A stretch of DNA of 64,000 bases. It comes from Hydractinia symbiolongicarpus. Lineage: Eukaryota > Cnidaria > Hydrozoa > Anthoathecata > Hydractiniidae. The stretch covers positions 27,692,501-27,756,500 of the forward strand of contig NC_079886.1 in assembly GCF_029227915.1 (NCBI RefSeq), read 5' to 3'. Position 1 is the first letter of the stretch. Every line of letters begins with the position of its first letter. The notes below the pieces were generated by a model that searched no databases, was not told where the DNA came from, and worked only from the letters and a program-made list of their open reading frames with translations. A program made the translations under genes and the position numbers. This document shows, in pieces, positions 50,601-62,800 of the stretch.

Positions 50601-52730
50601 TGAAAACTACAAGTCTCATGCGTTTTAGTGGTGAAAAATAATTTAAAGAATCGTTCGGGAAATGAGTTTACTCCCTGGGTACTTTCTTTGTATACTTTTG
50701 ACTATACGGGCCGAATCCGGGATTTACGGGAAATCGCAGGTTTTCGTTTGCCGGCGATTAAACTCCTTTTATTCAGCGTCTCATCAAAAGCGAAATCATT
50801 TTTAAAAACTACAAATCTCATGCGTTTTAGTGGTGAAAATTAGTTTAAAGAATCGTTCGGGAAATGAGTTTACTCCCTGCGTACTTTCTTGGTATACTTT
50901 TGACTATACGGGCCGAGTCTGGCATTTACGGGAAATCGCGGGGTTTTGTTTGCCGGAGATTAAACTCCTTTTATTCAGCGTCTCATCAAAAATGAAATCA
51001 TTTTTGAAAACTACAAGTCTCATGCGTCTTAGTGGTAAAAAAATAATTTAAAAAATCGTTCGGGAAATGAGTTTACTTCCTGGGTACTTTCTTTGTATAA
51101 CTTCGGCTATACGGGCCAAGCCTGGGATTTACGGGAAATCGCGGGTTTTCGTTTGCCGGCGATTAAACTTCTTTTATTCAGCGTCTCATCAAAAATGAAA
51201 TCATTTTCGAAAACTACAGGTCTCATGCGTCTTAGTGGTAAAAAAATAATTTAAAAAATCGTTCGGGAAATGAGTTTACTTCCTGGGTACTTTCTTTGTA
51301 TACATTCGGCTATACGGGCCAAGCCTGGGATTTACGGGAAATCGCGGGTTTTCGTTTGCCGGCGATTAAACTTCTTTTATTCAGCATCTCATCAAAAATG
51401 AAATCATTTTTGAAAACTACAAGTCTCATGCGTTTTAGTGGTGAAAATATAATTTAAAGAATCGTTCAGGAAATGAGTTCACTTCCTGCGTACTTTCTTT
51501 GTATACTTTTGACTATACGGGCCGGTTCCGGGATTTAGGGGAAATCGCGGGTTTTCGTTTGCCGGAGATTAAACTCCTTTTATTCAGCGTCTCATCAAAA
51601 ATGAAATCATTTTTAAAAACTACAAGTCTCATGCGTTTTAGTGGTGAAAAAATAATTTAAAAAATCCCTCGGGAAATGAGTTTACTCCCTGGGTACTTTC
51701 TTTGTATACTTTTGACTATACGGGCCAAGCCCGGGATTTACGGGAAATCGCGGGTTTTCGTTTGCCGGAGATTACACTCCTTTTATTCAGCGTCTCATCA
51801 AGAATGAAATCGTTTTTGAAAACTACAAGTATTATGCGTTTTAGTGGTAAAAAATTAAATTAAAAAATCGTTCGGGAAATGAGTTTACTCCCAGTTTACT
51901 TTCTTTGTATACATTCGACCATACGGGTCAAGTCCGGGATTTACAGGAACTCCCGGGTTTTCGTTTGCCGGCGATTAAACTCCTTTTATCCAGCGTCTCA
52001 TCAAAAATGAAATCATTTTTGAAAACTACAAGTCTCATGCGTTTTAGTGGTGAAAAAATAATTTAAAGAATCCTTCGGGAAATGAGTTTACTCCCTGGGT
52101 ACTTTCTTTGTATACTTTTGACTATACGGGCCAAGCCCGGGATTTACGGGAAATCGCGGGTTTTCGTTTGCCGGCGATTAAACTCCTTTTATTCAGCGTC
52201 TCATCAAAAACGAGATTATTTCTGAAAACTACAAGTCTCATGCGTTTTAGTGGTGACAAATAATTTAAAGAATCGTTCAGGAAATGAGTTTACTCCCAGT
52301 TTACTTTCTTTGTATACATTCGACTATACGGCCAAGCCCGGAATTTACGGGAAATCGCGGGTTTTCGTTTGCCGGCGATTAAACTTCTTTTATTCAGCGT
52401 CTCATCAAAAACGAAATTACTTTTGAAAACTACAAGTCTCATGCGTTTTAGTGGTGAAAAATAATTTAAAGAATCGTTCGGGAAATGAGTTTACTCCCTG
52501 GGTACTTTCTTTGTATACTTTTGACTATACGGGCCGAATCCGGGATTTACGGGAAATCGCAGGTTTTCGTTTGCCGGCGATTAAACTCCTTTTATTCAGC
52601 GTCTCATCAAAAATGAAATCATTTTTGAAAACTACAAGTCTCATGCGTCTTAGTGGTAAAATAATAATTTAAAAAATCGTTCGGGAAATGAGTTTACTTC
52701 CTGGGTACTTTCTTTGTATAACTTCGGCTA
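47688..52730 (+). repeat. HOR: alternating 1,822- and 1,620-bp units (9 and 8 monomers)
   Basis: The marker TCATTTTCGAAAACTACAGG occurs at 47759, 49581, 51201 and 52822, spaced 1,822, 1,620 and 1,621 bp. The larger unit has one more monomer. In the last unit the CTTGGTATAC monomer near 52600 is missing and its neighbours are fused, a one-monomer deletion. Confidence 0.85.
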
Positions 52731-54070
52731 TACGGGCCAAGCCTGGGATTTACGGGAAATCGCGGGTTTTCGTTTGCCGGCGATTAAACTTCTTTTATTC
52801 AGCGTCTCATCAAAAATGAAATCATTTTCGAAAACTACAGGTCTCATGCGTCTTAGTGGTAAAAAAATAATTTAAAAAATCGTTCGGGAAATGAGTTTAC
52901 TTCCTGGGTACTTTCTTTGTATACATTCGGCTATACGGGCCAAGCCTGGGATTTACGGGAAATCGCGGGTTTTCGTTTGCCGGCGATTAAACTTCTTTTA
53001 TTCAGCGTCTCATCAAAAATGAAATCATTTTTGAAAACTACAAGTCTCATGCGTTTTAGTGGTGAAAATATAATTTAAAGAATCGTTCAGGAAATGAGTT
53101 CACTCCCTGCGTACTTTCTTTGTATACTTTTGACTATACGGGCCGGTTCCGGGATTTAGGGGAAATCGCGGGTTTTCGTTTGCCGGAGATTAAACTCCTT
53201 TTATTCAGCGTCTCATCAAAAATGAAATCATTTTTGAAAACTACAAGTCTCATGCGTTTTAGTGGTGAAAAAATAATTTAAAAAATCCCTCGGGAAATGA
53301 GTTTACTCCCTGGGTACTTTCTTTGTATACTTTTGACTATACGGGCCAAGCCCGGGATTTACGGGAAATCGCGGGTTTTCGTTTGCCGGAGATTACACTC
53401 CTTTTATTCAGCGTCTCATCAAGAATGAAATCGTTTTTGAAAACTACAAGTATTATGCGTTTTAGTGGTAAAAAATTAAATTAAAAAATCGTTCGGGAAA
53501 TGAGTTTACTCCCAGTTTACTTTCTTTGTATACATTCGACCATACGGGTCAAGTCCGGGATTTACAGGAACTCCCGGGTTTTCGTTTGCCGGCGATTAAA
53601 CTCCTTTTATCCAGCGTCTCATCAAAAATGAAATCATTTTTGAAAACTACAAGTCTCATGCGTTTTAGTGGTGAAAAAATAATTTAAAGAATCCTTCGGG
53701 AAATGAGTTTACTCCCTGGGTACTTTCTTTGTATACTTTTGACTATACGGGCCAAGCCCGGGATTTACGAGAAATCGCGGGTTTTCGTTTGCCGGAGATT
53801 ACACTCCTTTTATTCAACGTCTCATCAAGAATGAAATCGTTTTTGAAAACTACAAGTATTATGCGTTTTAGTGGTAAAAAATTAAATTAAAAAATCGTTC
53901 GGGAAATGAGTTTACTCCCTGTTTACTTTCTTTGTATACATTCGACCATACGGGTCAAGTCTGGGATTTACAGGAACTCCCGGGTTTTCGTTTACCGGCG
54001 ATTAAACTCCTTTTATCCAGCGTCTCATCAAAAATGAAATCATTTTTGAAAACTACAAGTCTCATGCGTT
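52731..54070 (+). repeat. Satellite monomers, paralogous to ~56.2-57.5 kb
   Basis: About seven monomers. The TTCAACGTCTC variant at ~53815 recurs at ~57263, offset 3,448, and the surrounding order agrees. No other sequence class present. Confidence 0.75.
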
Positions 54071-56098
54071 TTAGTGGTGAAAAAATAATTTAAAGAATCC
54101 TTCGGGAAATGAGTTTACTCCCTGGGTACTTTCTTTGTATACATTCGACCATACGGGTCAAGTCCGGGATTTACAGGAACTCCCGGGTTTTCGTTTGCCG
54201 GCGATTAAACTCCTTTTATCCAGCGTCTCATCAAAAATGAAATCACTTTTGAAAACTACAAGTCTCTTGCGTTTTAGTGGTGAAAAAATAATTTAAAGAA
54301 TCCTTCGGGAAATGAGTTTACTCCCTGGGTACTTTCTTTGTATACTTTTGACTATACGGGCCAAGTCCGGGATTTACGGGAAATCGCGGGTTTTCGTTTG
54401 CCGGCGATCAACTTCTTTTATTCAGCGTCTCATCAAAAATAAAATCATTTTTGAAAACTACAAGTCTCATGCGTTTTAGTGGTGAAAATGTAATTTAAAG
54501 AATCGTTCGGGAAATGAGTTTACTCCCTGCGTACTTTCTTTGTATACTTTTGACTATACGGGCCGGTTCCGTGATTTAGGAGAAATCGCGGGTTTTCGTT
54601 TGACGGAGATTAAACTCCTTTTATTCAGCGTCTCATCAAAAATGAAATCATTTTTGAAAACTACAAGTTTCATGCGTTTTTGTGGTGAAAAAATACTTTA
54701 AAGAATCCTTCGGGAAATGAGTTTACTCGCTGGGTAATTTCTTTGTATACATTCGACTATACGGGCCAAGTCCGGGATTTACGGGAAATCGCGGGTTTTC
54801 GTTTCCCGGCATTTAAACTTCTTTTATTCAGCGTCTCATCAAAAATGAAATCATTTTTGAAAACTACAAGTCTCATGCGTTTTAGTGGTGAAAATATAAT
54901 TTATAGAATCGTTCGGGAAATGAGTTTACTCCCTGCGTACTTTCTTTGTATACTTTTGACTACACGGGCCGGGTCCGGGATTTACGGGAAAGCGCGGGTT
55001 TTTGTTTGCCGGCGATTAAACTCCTTTTATTCAGCGTCTCATCAAAAACGAGATTATTTCTGAAAACTACAAGTCTCATGCGTTTTAGTGGTGAAAAAAT
55101 AATTTAAAGAATCCTTCGGGAAATGAGTTTACTCCCTGGGTACTTTCTTTGTATACATTCGACCATACGGGTCAAGTCCGGGATTTACAGGAACTCCCGG
55201 GTTTTCGTTTGCCGGCGATTAAACTCCTTTTATCCAGCGTCTCATCAAAAATGAAATCACTTTTGAAAACTACAAGTCTCTTGCGTTTTAGTGGTGAAAA
55301 AATAATTTAAAGAATCCTTCGGGAAATGAGTTTACTCCCTGGGTACTTTCTTTGTATACTTTTGACTATACGGGCCAAGTCCGGGATTTACGGGAAATCG
55401 CGGGTTTTCGTTTGCCGGCGATCAACTTCTTTTATTCAGCGTCTCATCAAAAATAAAATCATTTTTGAAAACTACAAGTCTCATGCGTTTTAGTGGTGAA
55501 AATGTAATTTAAAGAATCGTTCGGGAAATGAGTTTACTCCCTGCGTACTTTCTTTGTATACTTTTGACTATACGGGCCGGTTCCGTGATTTAGGGGAAAT
55601 CGCGGGTTTTCGTTTGACGGAGATTAAACTCCTTTTATTCAGCGTCTCATCAAAAATGAAATCATTTTTGAAAACTACAAGTTTCATGCGTTTTTGTGGT
55701 GAAAAAATACTTTAAAGAATCCTTCGGGAAATGAGTTTACTCGCTGGGTAATTTCTTTGTATACATTCGACTATACGGGCCAAGTCCGGGATTTACGGGA
55801 AATCGCGGGTTTTCGTTTCCCGGCATTTAAACTTCTTTTATTCAGCGTCTCATCAAAAATGAAATCATTTTTGAAAACTACAAGTCTCATGCGTTTTAGT
55901 GGTGAAAATATAATTTATAGAATCGTTCGGGAAATGAGTTTACTCCCTGCGTACTTTCTTTGTATACTTTTGACTACACGGGCCGGGTCCGGGATTTACG
56001 GGAAAGCGCGGGTTTTTGTTTGCCGGCGATTAAACTCCTTTTATTCAGCGTCTCATCAAAAACGAGATTATTTCTGAAAACTACAAGTCTCATGCGTT
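54070..56098 (+). repeat. HOR: tandem duplication of a 1,014-bp (5-monomer) unit
   Basis: Copy 1 (~54070-55084) and copy 2 (~55085-56098) match at offset 1,014. Markers are AAATCACTTTTG, CTCTTGCG, GGCGATCAACTTC, CGTGATTTAGG, GCGTTTTTGTGG and CCCGGCATTTAAAC. A third copy lies at ~57.6-58.5 kb (offset 2,434 from copy 2). One difference noticed is TTTAGGAGAAATC (~54575) against TTTAGGGGAAATC (~55590). Confidence 0.88.
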
Positions 56099-59000
56099 TT
56101 AGTGGTGACAAATAACTTAAAGAATCGTTCAGGAAATGAGTTCACTCCCTGCGTACTTTCTTTGTATACTTTTGACTATACGGGCCGGGTCCGGGATTTA
56201 CGGGAAATCGCGGGTTTTCGTTTGCCGGCGATTAAACTTCTTTTATTCAGCGTCTCATCAAAAATGAAATCATTTTTGAAAACTACAAGTCTCATGCGTT
56301 TTAGTGGTGAAAATATAATTTAAAGAATCGTTCAGGAAATGAGTTTACTCCCTGCGTACTTTCTTTGTATACTTTTGACTACACGGGCCGGGTCCGGGAT
56401 TTACGGGAAATCGCGGGTTTTCGTTTGCCGGCGATTAAACTTCTTTTATTCAGCGTCTCATCAAAAATGAAATCATTTTTGAAAAGTACAAGTCTCATGC
56501 GTTTTAGTGGTGAAAATATAATTTAAAGAATCGTTCAGGAAATGAGTTCACTCCCTGCGTACTTTCTTTGTATACTTTTGACTATACGGGCCGGTTCCGG
56601 GATTTAGGGGAAATCGCGGGTTTTCGTTTGCCGGAGATTAAACTCCTTTTATTCAGCGTCTCATCAAAAATGAAATCATTTTTGAAAACTACAAGTCTCA
56701 TGCGTTTTAGTGGTGAAAAAATAATTTAAAAAATCCCTCGGGAAATGAGTTTACTCCCTGGGTACTTTCTTTGTATACTTTTGACTATACGGGCCAAGCC
56801 CGGGATTTACGGGAAATCGCGGGTTTTCGTTTGCCGGAGATTACACTCCTTTTATTCAGCGTCTCATCAAGAATGAAATCGTTTTTGAAAACTACAAGTA
56901 TTATGCGTTTTAGTGGTAAAAAATTAAATTAAAAAATCGTTCGGGAAATGAGTTTACTCCCAGTTTACTTTCTTTGTATACATTCGACCATACGGGTCAA
57001 GTCCGGGATTTACAGGAACTCCCGGGTTTTCGTTTGCCGGCGATTAAACTCCTTTTATCCAGCGTCTCATCAAAAATGAAATCATTTTTGAAAACTACAA
57101 GTCTCATGCGTTTTAGTGGTGAAAAAATAATTTAAAGAATCCTTCGGGAAATGAGTTTACTCCCTGGGTACTTTCTTTGTATACTTTTGACTATACGGGC
57201 CAAGCCCGGGATTTACGAGAAATCGCGGGTTTTCGTTTGCCGGAGATTACACTCCTTTTATTCAACGTCTCATCAAGAATGAAATCGTTTTTGAAAACTA
57301 CAAGTATTATGCGTTTTAGTGGTAAAAAATTAAATTAAAAAATCGTTCGGGAAATGAGTTTACTCCCTGTTTACTTTCTTTGTATACATTCGACCATACG
57401 GGTCAAGTCTGGGATTTACAGGAACTCCCGGGTTTTCGTTTACCGGCGATTAAACTCCTTTTATCCAGCGTCTCATCAAAAATGAAATCATTTTTGAAAA
57501 CTACAAGTCTCATGCGTTTTAGTGGTGAAAAAATAATTTAAAGAATCCTTCGGGAAATGAGTTTACTCCCTGGGTACTTTCTTTGTATACATTCGACCAT
57601 ACGGGTCAAGTCCGGGATTTACAGGAACTCCCGGGTTTTCGTTTGCCGGCGATTAAACTCCTTTTATCCAGCGTCTCATCAAAAATGAAATCACTTTTGA
57701 AAACTACAAGTCTCTTGCGTTTTAGTGGTGAAAAAATAATTTAAAGAATCCTTCGGGAAATGAGTTTACTCCCTGGGTACTTTCTTTGTATACTTTTGAC
57801 TATACGGGCCAAGTCCGGGATTTACGGGAAATCGCGGGTTTTCGTTTGCCGGCGATCAACTTCTTTTATTCAGCGTCTCATCAAAAATAAAATCATTTTT
57901 GAAAACTACAAGTCTCATGCGTTTTAGTGGTGAAAATGTAATTTAAAGAATCGTTCGGGAAATGAGTTTACTCCCTGCGTACTTTCTTTGTATACTTTTG
58001 ACTATACGGGCCGGTTCCGTGATTTAGGGGAAATCGCGGGTTTTCGTTTGACGGAGATTAAACTCCTTTTATTCAGCGTCTCATCAAAAATGAAATCATT
58101 TTTGAAAACTACAAGTTTCATGCGTTTTTGTGGTGAAAAAATACTTTAAAGAATCCTTCGGGAAATGAGTTTACTCGCTGGGTAATTTCTTTGTATACAT
58201 TCGACTATACGGGCCAAGTCCGGGATTTACGGGAAATCGCGGGTTTTCGTTTCCCGGCATTTAAACTTCTTTTATTCAGCGTCTCATCAAAAATGAAATC
58301 ATTTTTGAAAACTACAAGTCTCATGCGTTTTAGTGGTGAAAATATAATTTATAGAATCGTTCGGGAAATGAGTTTACTCCCTGCGTACTTTCTTTGTATA
58401 CTTTTGACTACACGGGCCGGGTCCGGGATTTACGGGAAAGCGCGGGTTTTTGTTTGCCGGCGATTAAACTCCTTTTATTCAGCGTCTCATCAAAAACGAG
58501 ATTATTTCTGAAAACTACAAGTCTCATGCGTTTTAGTGGTGACAAATAACTTAAAGAATCGTTCAGGAAATGAGTTTACTCCCAGTTTACTTTCTTTGTA
58601 AACAATCGACTATACGGCCAAGCCCGGAATTTACGGGAAATCGCGGGTTTTCGTTTGCCGACGATTAAACTTCTTTTATTCAGCGTCTCATCAAAAACGA
58701 AATTACTTTTGAAAACTACAAGTCTCATGCGTTTTAGTGGTGAAAAATAATTTAAAGAATCGTTCGGGAAATGAGTTTACTCCCTGGGTACTTTCTTTGT
58801 ATACTTTTGACAATACGGGCCGAATCCGGGATTTACGGGAAATCGCAGGTTTTCGTTTGCCGGTGATTAAACTCCTTTTATTCAGCGTCTCATCAAAAGC
58901 GAATTCATTTCTAAAAACTACAAGTCTCATGCGTCTTAGTGGTGAAAAAATAATTTAAAAAATCGTTCGGAAAATGAGTTTACTCCCAGTTTACTTTCTT

Positions 59001-59820
59001 TGTATACATTTGACTATACGGCCAAGCCCGGGATTTACGGGAAATCGCGGGTTTTCGTTTGCCGCCGATTAAACTTCTTTTATTCAGCGTCTCATCAAAA
59101 ACGAAATTATTTTTAAAAACTACAAGTCTCATGCGTTTTAGTGGTGAAAATTAATTTAAAGAATCGTTCGGGAAATGAGTTTACTCCCTGCGTACTTTCT
59201 TGGTATACTTTTGACTATACGGGCCGAGTCTGGGATTTACGGGAAATCGCGGGTTTTCGTTTGCCGGCGATTAAACTCCTTTTATTCAGCGTCTCATCAA
59301 AAACGAAATTATTTCTGAAAACTACAAGTCTCATGCGTTTTAGTGGTGACAAATAATTTAAAGAATCGTTCAGGAAATGAGTTTACTTCCAGTTTACTTT
59401 CTTTGTATACTTTTGACTATACGGGCCGAGTCCGGGATTTACGGGAAATCGCGGGTTTTCGTTTGCCGGCGATTAAACTTCTTTTATTCAGCGTCCCATC
59501 AAAATCGAAATTACTTTTGAAAACTACAAGTCTCATGCGTTTTAGTGGTGACAAATAATTTAAAGAATCGTTCAGGAAATGAGTTTACTCCCAGTTTACT
59601 TTCTTTGTATACATTCGACTATACGGCCAAGCCCGGGATTTACGGGAAATCGCAGGTTTTCGTTTGCGGCGATTAAACTCCTTTTATTCAGCGTCTCATC
59701 AAAAGCGAAATCATTTTTGAAAACTACAAGTCTCATGCGTCTTAGTGGTGAAAAAATAATTTAAAAAATCGTTCGGGAAATGAGTTTACTCCCAGTTTAC
59801 TTTCTTTGTATACATTCGAC
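56099..59820 (+). repeat. Satellite monomers including the third 5-monomer copy
   Basis: 56.1-57.5 kb repeats 52.7-54.1 kb, 57.6-58.5 kb is the third copy of the 1,014-bp unit, and 58.5-59.8 kb introduces the GCCGCCGATTAAAC and CTTGGTATAC types that dominate the last block. No gene. Confidence 0.78.
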
Positions 59821-62800
59821 TATACGGCTAAGCCCGGGATTTACGGGAAATCGCGGGTTTTCGTTTGCCGCCGATTAAATTTCTTTTATTCAGCGTCTCA
59901 TCAAAAACGAAATTATTTTTAAAAACTACAAGTCTCATGCGTTTTAGTGGTGAAAATTAATTTAAAGAATCGTTTGGGAAATGAGTTTACTCCCTGCGTA
60001 CTTTCTTGGTATACTTTTGACTATACGGGCCGAGTCTGGGATTTACGGGAAATCGCGGGTTTTCGTTTGCCGGCGATTAAACTCCTTTTATTCAGCGTCT
60101 CATCAAAAGCGAAATCATTTTTAAAAACTACAAGTCTCATGCGTCTTAGTGGTGAAAAAATAATTTAAAAAATCGTTCGGGAAATGAGTTTACTCCCAGT
60201 TTACTTTCTTTGTATACATTCGACTATACGGCCAAGCCCGGGATTTACGGGAAATCGCGGGTTTTCGTTTGCCGCCGATTAAACTTCTTTTATTCAGCGT
60301 CTCATCAAAAACGAAATTGTTTTTAAAAACTACAAGTCTCATGCGTTTTAGTGGTGAAAATTAATTTAAAGAATCGTTCGGGAAATGAGTTTACTCCCTG
60401 CGTACTTTCTTGGTATACTTTTGACTATACGGGCCGAGTCTGGGATTTACGGGAAATCGCGGGTTTTCGTTTGCCGGAGATTAAACTCCTTTTATTCAGC
60501 GTCTCATCAAGAATGAAATCGTTTTTGAAAACTACAAGTCTTATGCGTTTTAGTGGTAAAAAATTAATTTAAAAAATCGTTCGGGAAATGAGTTTACTCC
60601 CAGTTTACTTTCTTTCTATACATTCGACTATACGGGTCAAGCCCGGGATTTACGGAAACTCCCGGGTTTTCGTTTGCCGGCGATTAAACTCCTTTTATTC
60701 AGCGTCTCATCAAAAATGAAATCATTTTTGAAAACTACAAGTCTCATGCGTTTTAGTGGTGAAAAAATAATTTAAAAAATCGTTCGGAAAATGAGTTTAC
60801 TCCCTGGGTACTTTCTTTGTATACATTCGACTATACGGGCCGAGTCCGGGATATACGGGAAAGCGCGGGTTTTCGTTTGCCGGCCATTAAACTCCTTTTA
60901 TTCAGCGTCTTATCAAAAATGAAATCAGTTTTGAAAACTACAAATCTCATGCGTTTTAGTGGTGAAAAAATAATTTAAAGAATCGTTCGGGAAATGAGTT
61001 TACTCCCTGGGTACTTTCTTTGTATACTTTTGACTATACGGGCCGAGTCCGGGATTTACGGGAAATCGCGGGTTTTCGTTTGCCGGCGATTAAACTCCTT
61101 TTATTCAGCGTCTCATCAAAAATGAAATCATTTTTGAAAACTACAAGTCTCATGCGTTTTAGTGGTGAAAAAATAATTTAAAAAATCGTTCGGAAAATGA
61201 GTTTACTCCCTGGGTACTTTCTTTGTATACATTCGACTATACGGGCCGAGTCCGGGATATACGGAAAAGCGCGGGTTTTCGTTTGCCGGCGATTAAACTC
61301 CTTTTATTCAGCGTCTCATCAAAAAAGAAATCAGTTTTGAAAACTACAAGTCTCATGCGTTTTAGTGGTGAAAAATAATTTAAAGAATCGTTTGGGAAAT
61401 GAGTTTACTCCCTGGGTACTTTCTTTGTATACTTTTGACTATACGGGCCGAGTCCGGGATTTAGGGGAAATCTCGGGTTTTCGTTTGCCGGCGATTAAAC
61501 TCCTTTTATTCAGCGTCTCATCAAAAATGAAATCATTTTTGAAAACTACAAGTCTCATGCGTCTTAGTGGTTAAAAAATAATTTAAAAAACCGTTCTGGA
61601 AATGAGTTTACTCCCTGGGTACTTTCTTTGTATATATTCGACTATACGGGCCAAGCCCGGGATTTACGGGAAATCGCGGGTTTTCGTTTGCCGAAGATTA
61701 AACTCCTTTTATTCAGCGTCTCATTAAAAATGAAATCATTTTTGAAAACTACAAGTCTCATGCGTTTTAGTGGTGAAAAAATAATTTAAAGAATCGTTCG
61801 GGAAATGAGTTTACTCCCTGGGTACTTTTTTTGTATACTTTTGACTATACGGACCGAGTCCGGGATTTACGGGAAATTGCGGGTTTTCGTTTGCCGGCGA
61901 TTAAACTCCTTTTATTCAGCGTCTCATCAAAAATGAAATCATTTTTGAAAACTACAAGTCTCTTGCGTTTTAGTGGTGAAAAAATAATTTAAAAAATCCT
62001 TCGGAAAATGAGTTTACTCCCAGTTTACTTTCTTTGTATACATTCGACTATACGGCTAAGCCCGGGATTTACGGGAAATCGCGGGTTTTCGTTTGCCGCC
62101 GATTAAATTTCTTTTATTCAGCGTCTCATCAAAAACGAAATTATTTTTAAAAACTACAAGTCTCATGCGTTTTAGTGGTGAAAATTAATTTAAAGAATCG
62201 TTTGGGAAATGAGTTTACTCCCTGCGTACTTTCTTGGTATACTTTTGACTATACGGGCCGAGTCTGGGATTTACGGGAAATCGCGGGTTTTCGTTTGCCG
62301 GCGATTAAACTCCTTTTATTCAGCGTCTCATCAAAAGCGAAATCATTTTTAAAAACTACAAGTCTCATGCGTCTTAGTGGTGAAAAAATAATTTAAAAAA
62401 TCGTTCGGGAAATGAGTTTACTCCCAGTTTACTTTCTTTGTATACATTCGACTATACGGCCAAGCCCGGGATTTACGGGAAATCGCGGGTTTTCGTTTGC
62501 CGCCGATTAAACTTCTTTTATTCAGCGTCTCATCAAAAACGAAATTGTTTTTAAAAACTACAAGTCTCATGCGTTTTAGTGGTGAAAATTAATTTAAAGA
62601 ATCGTTCGGGAAATGAGTTTACTCCCTGCGTACTTTCTTGGTATACTTTTGACTATACGGGCCGAGTCTGGGATTTACGGGAAATCGCGGGTTTTCGTTT
62701 GCCGGAGATTAAACTCCTTTTATTCAGCGTCTCATCAAGAATGAAATCGTTTTTGAAAACTACAAGTCTTATGCGTTTTAGTGGTAAAAAATTAATTTAA

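Noticed and set aside
28525-58930. Minus-strand ORFs of 65-75 aa in the array (28525-28722, 38264-38461, 58703-58930)
   Set aside because: Reverse-strand shadows of the same satellite monomers.
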